Source: Saccharibacillus kuerlensis DSM 22868 (GTDB taxonomy: Bacteria; Bacillota; Bacilli; Paenibacillales; Paenibacillaceae). From it: a stretch of DNA of 64,000 bases. The stretch covers positions 310,001 to 374,000 of the forward strand of contig NZ_KB899277.1 in the NCBI RefSeq assembly GCF_000378145.1, written 5' to 3'. The notes beneath the pieces are model-generated. The model was not told the DNA's origin. It saw only the letters and a list, made by a program, of their open reading frames with translations, and made no database searches. Of the stretch, positions 32,534-41,484 are shown piece by piece (the stretch's first letter is position 1; each line of letters opens with the position of its first letter). Position numbers and translations under genes: made by a program.

Positions 32534-33310
32534 TCAAAAGCCCAGCCAGCGCCGCCAAAAGGAGCGCTCGCGGACAGCGGGCAGCTTCTTCGCCAGCAGC
32601 CAGCGATCCGGCCGATTGGTACAGATCATCAGCTCCGGATGCATGGAGCCCAGTTCGCGCATCCGGCGCAGGTTGTCGACCGTCCAGACCATCATATCGA
32701 TACCCTGCTCAATGGTCGAGCGAACAAATGCGGTATCGACCCGGCTGTGACCGATCGACAGCAGGGTGCAGCCGTATTCCTCAAGTCTGGCAGACAAATC
32801 GGCCGGACGCGAATCGATAATCAGTCCCCGCCGAATCTCGGGTGCCGCATCCCGCGCTTCAAGCAGCGCCAGCGGTTCAAACGAAGTGAAGATCACTTCA
32901 TTTTCCATTCCCTGCATCCGGACCGCTTCCGCTGCTGCGGATGCCAGCCCGGCATGCCACTCGGCAGTCGTTTTCAATTCGATATTGATCTTCAGGCGTC
33001 CACGGACCTCACTCAGAACCTGCTCCAATGTAGGGATCGATTCACCGGAAAATATACGCGACTTCCAGCGTCCGGCATCCAGGCTCTGCAGTTTGTGAAG
33101 CGTATGCTCCCGCACCGCTCCCCTGCCGTTTGTCGTGCGCCCCAGCGTAAAGTCGTGAATCAAAACCGGTACGCCGTCGCTCGACAGCTGAACGTCGATC
33201 TCGATCCATTCGACTTCCGGCATTTTCATGGCCAGCCGGATTGCCGCCAGTGTATTTTCGGGCGCGGCGCCGGAAAAACCACGGTGCGCCACGCAGCGGT
33301 TATTCAACAT
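32534..33310 (-). CDS. Glycerophosphodiester phosphodiesterase
   Basis: 258-residue GDPD TIM barrel hydrolysing glycerophosphodiesters to glycerol-3-phosphate and alcohol. AHRGFSGAAPENT (9-20: catalytic HR and metal-site EN), EIDVQ, HD in LIHDFTLGRTT, and KINIELK are all present; the final AVWTVD-type strand appears as MMVWTVDN. No signal peptide, so cytosolic. ATG 33310 follows GGGAGATG. Its upstream region contains the TTCGAC tandem repeat. Confidence 0.92.
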   Translation of the reverse strand: MLNNRCVAHRGFSGAAPENTLAAIRLAMKMPEVEWIEIDVQLSSDGVPVLIHDFTLGRTTNGRGAVREHTLHKLQSLDAGRWKSRIFSGESIPTLEQVLSEVRGRLKINIELKTTAEWHAGLASAAAEAVRMQGMENEVIFTSFEPLALLEARDAAPEIRRGLIIDSRPADLSARLEEYGCTLLSIGHSRVDTAFVRSTIEQGIDMMVWTVDNLRRMRELGSMHPELMICTNRPDRWLLAKKLPAVRERSFWRRWLGF

Positions 33311-33393
33311 GATTTCATCTCCCAGAGACGATGAACTTGACTTGAAAGTTTGAAAGCTTTAAGGCGAAGTCGTAAATCTAATCCTATCCTAAT

Positions 33394-33489
33394 TTCGACT
33401 TCGACTTCGACTTCGACTTCGACTTCGACTTCGACTTCGACTTCGACTTCGACTTCGACTTCGACTTCGACTTCGACTTCGACTTCGAC
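33394..33489. repeat. Hexanucleotide tandem repeat (TTCGAC)16
   Basis: Sixteen perfect tandem copies of TTCGAC (GTCGAA on the minus strand), 96 bases, in the gap between the capA-like stop (33541) and the GDPD start (33310). All minus-strand frames are open through it (VE, SK/RS repeats), so apparent ORFs here are artefacts. Copy number changes would alter only spacing. Confidence 0.98.
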
Positions 33490-33540
33490 CAAATCTATTT
33501 GAATCTGAACTTTCGGTCAATGGAAAGTATAGGCTATCGC

Positions 33541-35280
33541 TCATCCGCCTGCGCGCACTCGGCCATCCGAGTCGATCTTCACGCCGGGCGACAGGCTTTG
33601 AATACGCTGCAGCAGCTTCTGCGCGTCGGCTTTTTCCATTGGTACAGGGCGGCCTACTTCGGCCCAATGCGGCACAAGCTTCAGCGAACAATCGCCGTTC
33701 TTGCTGCATTCGGCTTGGAATACGCCGGTCTCCCATGTTTTCGCGGTCGCCGAACGGGTGAAGATGAAGTTCCCCGTTCCATAGGCGATCCATTTTCCTT
33801 TGTACTGCTCAAAGCCCTGCAGCACATGGGCATGACCGCCGATAATCAGATCGGCTCCGGCATCGATCATCCGATGCGCCAGCCCTGTCTGGTTGCTGTC
33901 GGGCATGTCTACCCGTTCTTTGCCCCAATGGACGATCGCCACGACGACGTCGGCGTTCCGCTTCGCCTGCTCTACAGCACGGGCTGCCGCTTCCGGATCG
34001 TAGGCGCTCGCCGCTCCGGGATGATTCTTACCAGCTGCCCAACTGGTCTCGGGCAGCACTCGGCTGACGCCGATAATCGCGATCTTCACGCCTTTGCGCT
34101 CCACATATACCGGCGCATAAGCGGCGGCAGCATCCTTGCCGGCTCCCACATGAGCGATTCCGGCTTTATCCAAATTTTTTATCGTATCGATCAGACCGTC
34201 AATTCCCTGGTCCAGCGTATGATTGTTCGCCAGGTTCACGACATCGACTCCTGCATTATTGAGCGGTCCCAGAGCTTTCGGAGGAGACTTGAACACATAT
34301 GTCTTCTCCGCACCCTTCGTAGTCAGCGCCGTAACCGGCGTTTCAAGATTAATAACCGTCAAGTCGTCGCTTCTAAACCGGTCCTGCACATAAGTATAGG
34401 GATAGTCGTAGCCCTGCTGATCCAGCAGCGACTGCACTTTTCCGGAGAAGATCACGTCCCCTGCAAAAGTCAGATTGACGACCGCACCTTTTGCTCCGGT
34501 GCCAGGCGAAGCTGCTGCCGGCTGCTTGGCCGCCGGGGCCGCTCCTATAGAAGCGGCCGGAGCCTGCTTGTCGGCTGCATCGCTGCCAGAAGCGGCTTCC
34601 CCGCCGGAAGCTTCGCTCTCCGGCTCGCCGTCGCCCGCAGGGGCGGCCGGCACGGCGGCGCTTGCAGCCGCTGGAGAGGCCGCGCCTATGGAGGCGCCGG
34701 CGGTCAGAGGCGGATTCGCCGCAGCGGAATCCGCCTCTTCGCCGCCCTGCGGCGCTGCCTCGGCCGCATCGCCGGCCGCGGCTGGTTCTTCCGGCTGCGC
34801 AGCCGCGCCGGAAGGCTCTTCCCCGCCGGCTGCATCGCTGCCTGCGGAGTCTTCCGCGTCCGCCGCTCCCGAGGCGGACGGCTGTTCAAGGCCGGTCGGC
34901 GCCCGGTCGGCCGACGATTCGTCGTACGGCGAGTCGACACTTGGCGGTTCAGCATCCGTCACTTCGATGTCCGATGGCTCGACGTCCGCCGCTTTGCTGC
35001 CAGCGCTGTCCAACGATGCTACGTTCATCGCATCACCGTCTGACAATCCCATGTCCGACGGTTCACCAACGGATGCCAGCAGAGCCTCCGTTTGCGCTGC
35101 GGACGCGCGCAGGGCGTCCGCTGTACGCGCCTCGCGTACGGCTTGTTCGCGTGCATAAATCAATGCTCCGCCTGTGACGATCAACATCAGCATCGTCAGA
35201 TTGACAATCAATAACACCCGGCGTTTGCGTACCCGGGCTTTCGCGGTTCGAGTGCTTCTCGAACGGGATGAATGGTTCAA
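33541..35280 (-). CDS. CapA family (poly-gamma-glutamate/capsule) protein with long disordered linker
   Basis: 579 residues: basic N-terminus, one membrane anchor (about 22-43), an Ala/Glu/Ser/Pro-rich low-complexity stretch (about 65-265), then a CapA/PgsA metallophosphoesterase-like domain. The domain shows NLTFAGDVIFSG, VINLETPVT, VVNLANNHTLDQG, VVAIVHWGKE and LIIGGHAHVLQG with metal-binding D, N and H. The start is TTG 35280 with AAGGAG 10 bases upstream; no ATG is in frame nearby. The linker probably spans the thick wall. Confidence 0.88.
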   Translation of the reverse strand: MNHSSRSRSTRTAKARVRKRRVLLIVNLTMLMLIVTGGALIYAREQAVREARTADALRASAAQTEALLASVGEPSDMGLSDGDAMNVASLDSAGSKAADVEPSDIEVTDAEPPSVDSPYDESSADRAPTGLEQPSASGAADAEDSAGSDAAGGEEPSGAAAQPEEPAAAGDAAEAAPQGGEEADSAAANPPLTAGASIGAASPAAASAAVPAAPAGDGEPESEASGGEAASGSDAADKQAPAASIGAAPAAKQPAAASPGTGAKGAVVNLTFAGDVIFSGKVQSLLDQQGYDYPYTYVQDRFRSDDLTVINLETPVTALTTKGAEKTYVFKSPPKALGPLNNAGVDVVNLANNHTLDQGIDGLIDTIKNLDKAGIAHVGAGKDAAAAYAPVYVERKGVKIAIIGVSRVLPETSWAAGKNHPGAASAYDPEAAARAVEQAKRNADVVVAIVHWGKERVDMPDSNQTGLAHRMIDAGADLIIGGHAHVLQGFEQYKGKWIAYGTGNFIFTRSATAKTWETGVFQAECSKNGDCSLKLVPHWAEVGRPVPMEKADAQKLLQRIQSLSPGVKIDSDGRVRAGG

Positions 35281-35440
35281 AATTCAAAATCTCCTTCGGC
35301 TCGTTCGCTTGATTCCAGAAACATCAAGTGGCTGTGAAAACTATTCCCTATTATAGCAGGTTATCCGGCACAAATAGAAGGAGAGTCGACAAAATAGCGT
35401 TAGCGCCCTCTCTCCTCCTCCGCTCCGCACCTGTGATCAT

Positions 35441-35479
35441 ACAAAAAAGCCGCTCCGTCATCTTCCGATGACAAAACGG
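35441..35479 (-). terminator. Terminator of the heme operon
   Basis: On the minus strand GCCG..GTCATC/GATGAC..CGGC stem followed by TTTTTT, 80 bases after the hemY stop. Confidence 0.85.
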
Positions 35480-35558
35480 CTCCCTGCATAGCGGCTCACG
35501 GCATGTTGAACCTTTTTCCGGCAGGTATCGGACTGCAGCTGCCTCCGAAAAGGTTCGC

Positions 35559-36989
35559 TTAACCCACTGACTTTGCCGCTGCAGGCGCGGCAGCGAGCTT
35601 CGCGGAAATCTCTTTCGCTTGGCGGATACAGTCCGGCAGGCCCACACCGTCGTAGCCGGCTCCCGCAATATAGACGCCCGGCATCTCTTCGGCCAACTGT
35701 CGGCGCAGACCGGCAATCTGCTGCAGATGCCCCACCGGGTACTGCGGCATGGAATGGTTCAGACGGGTTACTTCGGTGAACAGCGGCTGTGCATCGATGC
35801 CCATCAGTTCGAAAATATCTTTGCGGACTAATTCCACCAGTCCGGCGTCGTCCAACTTCAGCGCTTCCTGCTCGCCTGCACGGCCTACATAGCAGCGCAT
35901 CAGCACCTTGTCGTCGGCACTGGTATGCAGCCATTTCGCAGACGTCCAGGTACAAGCCGTAATGGTTCGCCCTTCCTTGCGCGGAACGAGGAATCCTGAA
36001 CCGTCGAACGTCGTCTTGACGTCCCGCTTGTCGAATGCCAGCACGACGTTGGCGACCGATACGTAATTGATCGAATCAAGCGGCTGCGTATTTACGTGCG
36101 GCGAGAGCAGCTTCGAAGCCGCAAATGTCGGCGTCGTTATAATAATCGAATCGGCTGCAAGCATACTCCCGTCTTCCAGTTCAAGCGCATATCCGCCTTC
36201 CGGCTGTTTCCGTATCGAAGCCGCCGCCGTTTCGGAACGCAGATCGACCGTGCCCGACAGTTCGTTCACCAGGGCATGCACCAGGCTTTGCAGACCCTGC
36301 CGGAAGGTCAAGAACGTACTTTTTTTGGTGCCGGTATGCGTCTCGACCGGCTTGCGGCCGTTCATCATGCCCCGGATCAAACTGCCGTGCTCGCGTTCGA
36401 CTGCTCCAAATTGCGGAAATGTCGACTGAAGACTGAGATGACGGGTATCCCCCGCGTAAATGCCTGCAAGCAGCGGCTCCGTTACATTTTCCAGAACTTC
36501 ATGCCCCAGTCTGCGCTCGATAAAGTGTCCCAGCGACTCGTCTTCCTCGCTGCGCTTTGGAGGCAGCACGTAATCCATCAGCGCACGCAGTTTGCCCGCC
36601 GGAGAGACGAGCTTGCTCGACAAAAAAGGCTTGAGCTGCGTCGGAATGCCAAGTACGAGCCCCGCAGGCATTTCGTGAAGCTTGCCCTTGTGCAGCAGGT
36701 ACGTTTTTTTGGCTTCCGGATTGGTCGTCACCAGATCATGATCGATCTCGAGTTCTTTTGCCAGGTCGACCATCGCCGTCTTGCGGGCCAGAAACGAATC
36801 CGGCCCTTTTTCGATAACGAAACCGTCTTTATGCAAAGTCTCGATCTTACCGCCCCATGAGTGCCCTTTTTCCAGTACAGTGACCACAGGCTCAAAGCCT
36901 GCGTCTTTCAGAAAATTCCGGGTGTAGAAAGCGGCGCTGAGGCCGGTCAGGCCCCCGCCGATAATGACGACTCTACGCTGTTCAGCCAT
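35559..36989 (-). CDS. hemY: Coproporphyrinogen III oxidase (protoporphyrinogen oxidase-like, HemY/CgoX)
   Basis: FAD enzyme oxidising coproporphyrinogen III to coproporphyrin III in the Gram-positive heme route. 476 residues. The N-terminal dinucleotide fold VVIIGGGLTGLSAAF (8-22) is followed by EKGHSWGGKI, the substrate region and the C-terminal FAD element GVYIAGAGYDGVGLPDCI. Its ATG lies inside the hemH end (8-base overlap), implying translational coupling. The tail is Ala-rich (AAAPAAAKSVG). Confidence 0.95.
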   Translation of the reverse strand: MAEQRRVVIIGGGLTGLSAAFYTRNFLKDAGFEPVVTVLEKGHSWGGKIETLHKDGFVIEKGPDSFLARKTAMVDLAKELEIDHDLVTTNPEAKKTYLLHKGKLHEMPAGLVLGIPTQLKPFLSSKLVSPAGKLRALMDYVLPPKRSEEDESLGHFIERRLGHEVLENVTEPLLAGIYAGDTRHLSLQSTFPQFGAVEREHGSLIRGMMNGRKPVETHTGTKKSTFLTFRQGLQSLVHALVNELSGTVDLRSETAAASIRKQPEGGYALELEDGSMLAADSIIITTPTFAASKLLSPHVNTQPLDSINYVSVANVVLAFDKRDVKTTFDGSGFLVPRKEGRTITACTWTSAKWLHTSADDKVLMRCYVGRAGEQEALKLDDAGLVELVRKDIFELMGIDAQPLFTEVTRLNHSMPQYPVGHLQQIAGLRRQLAEEMPGVYIAGAGYDGVGLPDCIRQAKEISAKLAAAPAAAKSVG

Positions 36990-37941
36990 GAAGCAGCGCC
37001 CCTTTGCGGCATTCGGTAACCACGCAGTCGGCCAGCGTCTGCATGTAAAGCGGGTCCGTATTGAGGGAGTCGATCCGCATCACGCGGACGTCCAGCTCTT
37101 CGGCCACTTCTTGAGCTTCGATATCCAGATCGTACAGTACTTCCAGATGATCCGATACGAAGCCCAGCGGCGAAACGAGCATATAACGGACGTCCTGCTC
37201 GGACAGTTCTTTCATCGTCTCCAGTACGTCCGGACCGAGCCAAGGCTCCGACGTGCGTCCCGCGCTCTGCCAAGTGAACTGCCAATTGGTTACGCCGGCT
37301 TTTTCCGCAACGGCACGCGACGTTTCGAGCAGCTGGTCGCGGTATGGATCGCCCATGGCCAGAATTTTTTCCGGCAGGCTGTGCGCACTGAACAGAACCT
37401 TAACGTCGTCGCGCTGCGCGCCGGTCTCAACAAACAGATCCAGCTTGGCCGATACCCGGTTCGCAAACGCTTCGATCAGTTTCGGATGCAGATGGTAGCT
37501 TTCGATAAAACGAATGTTCATACCGGATTCTTCCGCTGTCGCTTTGGCGCGTTTGATATAGCTGCCGACGCTCATGATCGAGTAATGCGGAGCCAGTACG
37601 ATCCCAATAGCATCCGTAATACCGTCCGCTGCCATGTTCTGCACCCCGTCTTCGATAAACGGATCGCTGTGCTTCAAGCCCTGATAGCAGACGAATTCCA
37701 CATCCGGCAGATCGAACTTGTTCAGTTCAGCCTGCATGTGTTCGACCTGACGGTCGGTGTTTTCGCGCAGTGGAAATACGCCGCCCACAATCGCTTCGTA
37801 ACGGTCTTTCAATTCTTTGAGCTGTTCCGGCTCGGGCGGTCTGCCTCTGCGAATGTGTGTATAGTAGGCTTCGACATCGTCCAGACTTTTCGGGGTTCCG
37901 TAAGACATGACAAGTACTCCGATTTTCTTCTTCAACTTCAT
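36982..37941 (-). CDS. hemH: Coproporphyrin ferrochelatase (HemH/CpfC)
   Basis: Inserts iron into coproporphyrin III. 319 residues, the normal Firmicutes length. VLVMSYGTPKSLDDVEAYYTHIRRGRPP at the start, the porphyrin-side H in LAPHYSIMSVGSY, FSAHSLPEKI (catalytic His) and SPLGFVSDHLEVLYDLD with the partner Glu. The frame extends upstream, but ATG 37941 has GAGAGGGG in place. 115 bases after hemE and overlapping hemY: operon hemE-hemH-hemY. Confidence 0.95.
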   Translation of the reverse strand: MKLKKKIGVLVMSYGTPKSLDDVEAYYTHIRRGRPPEPEQLKELKDRYEAIVGGVFPLRENTDRQVEHMQAELNKFDLPDVEFVCYQGLKHSDPFIEDGVQNMAADGITDAIGIVLAPHYSIMSVGSYIKRAKATAEESGMNIRFIESYHLHPKLIEAFANRVSAKLDLFVETGAQRDDVKVLFSAHSLPEKILAMGDPYRDQLLETSRAVAEKAGVTNWQFTWQSAGRTSEPWLGPDVLETMKELSEQDVRYMLVSPLGFVSDHLEVLYDLDIEAQEVAEELDVRVMRIDSLNTDPLYMQTLADCVVTECRKGALLHG

Positions 37942-38056
37942 ATCCCCTCTCTTGGCATAGCGGAAGACGGCAGAACGCCGGGCGTCCCCCGTCTCCGTTC
38001 CAAATGGCAAACTTCCGGGTTTATACACCGATTCATTGCATTTCAAGCTGCGGAAT

Positions 38057-39127
38057 TTAGCCCTGCGCCGCTGCGCGTGACAGTGCACGCTCCGAATATT
38101 CGTGAACGAATTCTGTCAGGATACGCAGTTTGTCGAGCGACGCTTCCGGGAACAGCCCGTGACCCAGGTTGAAAATGAACCCCGGATTCTGCACGCCTTC
38201 GTCGATGATTTCCGCCGCTCTCTTGTGAATCATTTCCTGAGGGGCCGTCAACAGGAACGGATCGAGATTGCCCTGCACCGCATAGTTCGGTCCCAGCCGT
38301 CTGCGGCCTTCCGCAACCGATACGCGCCAATCCAATCCGATTACGTTGGCCTGCAGCCCGCGAAGTGTCGGCAGCAGCTCGCCCGAGCTCACGCCCGGGA
38401 AGTAAATTTTCGGAATGTTTTTCATTTCCGGCATAGCCGACAGTTCATCGAAAATCCGTTTGATCGTCGGCAGTACGTAATGCGAGAAATCCTGCGGCGA
38501 CAGTGCGCCTACCCAGCTGTCGAACACCTGGAACGCTTTGCCGCCGTTCTGCACATGAGCACGCAGATAAGTGATCACCATGTCGCCCAGCTTGTCCATC
38601 AGAGCAAACCAGGTCGCCGGTTCACTGTACATCATCGTTTTGGTACGAATATAGGTTTTGGACGGCCGTCCTTCGATCAAATAGCTGGCGATCGTAAACG
38701 GAGCTCCGGCAAATGTGATCAGCGGTCTGTCCAGTTCGCGGTCCAGAATCCGAATAGTCTCCAGTACATGGCCCAGATCGCCTTCCACGTCGATTGGACG
38801 CAGCCGCTCCACATCGGCCATGCTGCGGATCGGATTGTCGATGACGGGACCGATATCCTTCACAATATCAAAATCGATACCGATCGACGCGACCGGATTC
38901 ATAATGTCGGAATACAAAATGGCAGCGTCAACGCCCAGCTTGCGCACCGGCATCAGTGTTACTTCCGCCGCAAGGTCGGGCTGCCGGCAAATTTCAAGCA
39001 GCGAATATTTTTCTTTGATCTTGCGATATTCCGGATCGTACCTGCCGGCCTGCCGCATATACCATACAGGCAGACGATCCAATTCCTGACCGTAACAGGC
39101 CCGGATAAAACGATCGTTATAAGTCAT
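38057..39127 (-). CDS. hemE: Uroporphyrinogen decarboxylase
   Basis: Decarboxylates the four acetates of uroporphyrinogen III to coproporphyrinogen III. 356 residues; PVWYMRQAGRYDPEY (substrate loop), AILYSDIMNP, GAPFTIASYLIEG, FDSWVGALSP, GLDWRV and GNLDPFLL are family signatures. ATG 39127 follows GGAGG; TTG 39145 overlaps that site and is rejected. First gene of the heme operon. Confidence 0.96.
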   Translation of the reverse strand: MTYNDRFIRACYGQELDRLPVWYMRQAGRYDPEYRKIKEKYSLLEICRQPDLAAEVTLMPVRKLGVDAAILYSDIMNPVASIGIDFDIVKDIGPVIDNPIRSMADVERLRPIDVEGDLGHVLETIRILDRELDRPLITFAGAPFTIASYLIEGRPSKTYIRTKTMMYSEPATWFALMDKLGDMVITYLRAHVQNGGKAFQVFDSWVGALSPQDFSHYVLPTIKRIFDELSAMPEMKNIPKIYFPGVSSGELLPTLRGLQANVIGLDWRVSVAEGRRRLGPNYAVQGNLDPFLLTAPQEMIHKRAAEIIDEGVQNPGFIFNLGHGLFPEASLDKLRILTEFVHEYSERALSRAAAQG

Positions 39128-39237
39128 GTCGGTTGGGTCCTCCAATACCGGGTTATGTCAATCCCTGCGGCGCATACGCGGATCGGCCGAGCAGGCCGAC
39201 GGGGGTGAAAATGCGCCCGAAAATACAGTCAACTTTC

Positions 39238-39266
39238 ATTATGCGCCTTTGAACCATTTGTCACAA
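39238..39266 (-). promoter_or_regulatory. SigA-type promoter of hemEHY
   Basis: TTGTGA (39266-39261), 17 bases, CATAAT (39243-39238) on the minus strand; leader of about 105 nt to hemE. Confidence 0.6.
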
Positions 39267-39364
39267 GGCTACTTTGCGACGATTCCTTGACGTTTTCCAC
39301 CTAATCTATTATCCACCCCAACCGGCGTTTTGAAAACCGATTCCGGCACTTTCTCATTTAACAT

Positions 39365-40024
39365 TCACGCTTTCTTCACCATTGCGATAGCCAGACCGTC
39401 ATAGGCAGGCAGAAGCGTACCGATCAGTCTAGGGTCCTCGGACATCCGGCGGTTAAACTCTCTTACCGTCAGGATTGCCGGACCGTTGCGTTCTCTATTC
39501 AGCGTGCGGCCGCGAAGCAGCAAATTATCCGCCACGATCAGCGCCCCCGGCTCTGCCATCTCCAGCGCCGCGTCCAAATAATTCAAATAATTTAACTTGT
39601 CCGCATCGATAAAGAAGAAGTCGAATTTACGCCCTTCCGCTTTTAGAATCTCCAATCCTTCTGTCGCCGGGCCAACCAGATAACGCACCTGACCGCCGAA
39701 ACCGGCTTCTTCCAGATGACGGGCTGCCACTTCGGCATACTCGGGTTTCAGCTCGAGCGAAGTCAATGTGCCACCTTCAGCCATTCCCCGCGCCATACAT
39801 ACACCGCTGTAACCGCCGAGCGCCCCAATTTCCAAAATATGCTTGGCTCCGCTCAATTGAGTCAGCAGGGTCAGCATTTTGCCGTAACCTGCAGCTACCG
39901 ATACTTCGGGCATGCCCGATTCGCGAATGACTCTCTTGATCTTGAGCAGCAGCTCGTCTTCATTTGCCAGACTTTCCATATAAGCTTCGGCTGCCGCAGC
40001 ATCCGTTTGTTGAACGTTCATCAT
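39365..40024 (-). CDS. O-methyltransferase (class I SAM-dependent)
   Basis: 219 residues of the catechol-O-methyltransferase-like family 3: ILEIGALGGYSGVCMAR (SAM motif I, about 63-79), LTSLELKPEY, FDFFFIDADKLNYLNYLDAAL with metal-binding DxD, GALIVADNLLLRGR. Such enzymes methylate catechols, or tRNA wobble 5-hydroxyuridine (TrmR type); which applies is not decidable. ATG 40024 follows CGGAGAG. Confidence 0.9.
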   Translation of the reverse strand: MMNVQQTDAAAAEAYMESLANEDELLLKIKRVIRESGMPEVSVAAGYGKMLTLLTQLSGAKHILEIGALGGYSGVCMARGMAEGGTLTSLELKPEYAEVAARHLEEAGFGGQVRYLVGPATEGLEILKAEGRKFDFFFIDADKLNYLNYLDAALEMAEPGALIVADNLLLRGRTLNRERNGPAILTVREFNRRMSEDPRLIGTLLPAYDGLAIAMVKKA

Positions 40025-40107
40025 TTTCCACTCTCCGTTTTCGCTTGAACCTGATTCACTTCAATCTTGTTCTACTCAACCTTATTTGTCGGATGACTCT
40101 TAATATA

Positions 40108-40326
40108 TTGTAACCGCAACACCGTTCACCTATACTAGATTGAGCATTGGACGCGCAAATTTTCCCGTCACGCCTGCCGCGTCGGGAAACCGCTCGGCTT
40201 CCGCCAAATCTCTATTTCACGATTGTACAATTTTCTTGTATCCTTCACAAGCGGCGAATCTGGCATTGATTGCTTTTTCGAGCTGTGAGGATCTATCATT
40301 TTTACTTTTAAACGGAGCTGAACTTA
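40108..40326 (+). promoter_or_regulatory. Promoter and structured leader of the RNA methyltransferase gene
   Basis: TTGTAA (40108-40113), 17 bases, TATACT (40131-40136), then a leader of about 185 nt. It contains a strong hairpin TTTCCCG..ACGC/GCGT..CGGGAAA (about 40158-40186). No T-tract follows the hairpin. No riboswitch class recognised. Confidence 0.5.
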
Positions 40327-41472
40327 ATGAGAATTCCAGAAAAACTGACACTGATCGCTACCTGCCCAATGGGTATTGAAGCAGTTGTCGCACGCGAATT
40401 GAAAGACCTCGGCTATGCCGACGCCAAAACGGACAATGGCCGCGTTACCTTTACCGGTACGCCTGCCGATATTTGCCGCACTAATCTGTGGCTGCGTACT
40501 GCCGATCGGGTGCTGATCAAGATGGCCGAATTCCCGGCAGTAACATTTGAAGAGCTGTTCCAGGGCGTCAAAGCCGTCGACTGGGCAGGCTACATTCCGG
40601 AGTACGGTGAATTCCCGGTTAACGGACGCTCGTACAAATCGCAGCTGTCCAGCGTGCCGGCCTGCCAATCCATCGTCAAAAAAGCGGTCGTCGAAAAAAT
40701 GAAAGAATCGTACGGAACCGAATGGTTCGACGAAGACGGTCCTCGCTATACACTCGAAGTCTCGCTTCTGAGCGATATCGCGACGATTACGCTGGATACG
40801 ACAGGGCCCTCGCTGCACAAACGCGGCTACCGCAAAACGACTGTCGAAGCGCCGCTCAAGGAAACGATGGCCGCTGCGCTGATTCTGCTCAGCCGCTGGG
40901 GCCCTCACCGTCCGTTCTATGACCCGTTCTGCGGTTCCGGCACGCTGCCTATTGAAGCAGCCATGATCGCTTGGAATATCGCACCAGGGCTGCGCCGCAG
41001 CTTCCCTTCCGAACGTTGGGAATTCGTACCCGAGGAACTCTGGAGCCAGGCGCGCGAGGAAGCGTTCGACGCCGTGCGCGACGATATCCCGCTGCAGATC
41101 GGCGGAAGCGACGTTGATCCGGAAGCGATCGAGATCGCCAGAGGATCGGCCAAACGTGCAGGACTTGACGGCGTAATCAACTTTACCGTACAGCCGGTCG
41201 CACGCTTCAAGCCGGAAGGCAAGTTCGGCTGCGTCATTACCAATCCTCCTTACGGCGAGCGTCTGAGCGAGGAAGAAGAAGTTGAGAAAATGATCCGCCA
41301 GCTCGGACGTGCTGCGCTCGATCTGCCGGACTGGTCATTCTTCGCGATTACGCCAACAGCCAATTTCGAGCAGAACTTCGGCAAACGTGCCGATAAGCGC
41401 CGTAAGCTGTTCAACGGACGCATCGAGTGTCAGTTCCTGCAGTTCCTGGGACCGCTGCCTCCGCGCCGTTAG
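40327..41472 (+). CDS. THUMP-domain class I RNA methyltransferase (RlmL/YpsC-like)
   Basis: 381 residues: N-terminal ferredoxin-like/THUMP module (about 1-160), then a Rossmann methyltransferase with FYDPFCGSGTLPIEAAMIA (SAM motif), IGGSDVDPEAIEIA and the base-methylating NPPYGERL (N-P-P-Y). Predicted N2-guanine methylation of 23S rRNA by analogy with RlmL. ATG 40327 follows ACGGAG. It overlaps the leader of the LtaS-like gene by 12 bases spacing only, so the two are co-transcribed. Confidence 0.9.
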   Translation: MRIPEKLTLIATCPMGIEAVVARELKDLGYADAKTDNGRVTFTGTPADICRTNLWLRTADRVLIKMAEFPAVTFEELFQGVKAVDWAGYIPEYGEFPVNGRSYKSQLSSVPACQSIVKKAVVEKMKESYGTEWFDEDGPRYTLEVSLLSDIATITLDTTGPSLHKRGYRKTTVEAPLKETMAAALILLSRWGPHRPFYDPFCGSGTLPIEAAMIAWNIAPGLRRSFPSERWEFVPEELWSQAREEAFDAVRDDIPLQIGGSDVDPEAIEIARGSAKRAGLDGVINFTVQPVARFKPEGKFGCVITNPPYGERLSEEEEVEKMIRQLGRAALDLPDWSFFAITPTANFEQNFGKRADKRRKLFNGRIECQFLQFLGPLPPRR

Positions 41473-41484
41473 GAGGTTGAACCT

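Noticed and set aside
33304-33793. Frames encoding VEVEVE or RSRSRS repeats
   Set aside because: Produced by the TTCGAC tandem repeat; no supported start and no homology.
33499-35043. 514-residue open frame on the plus strand opposite the CapA gene
   Set aside because: GC-rich antisense shadow; low-complexity linker keeps the frame open, no ribosome site, no domain.
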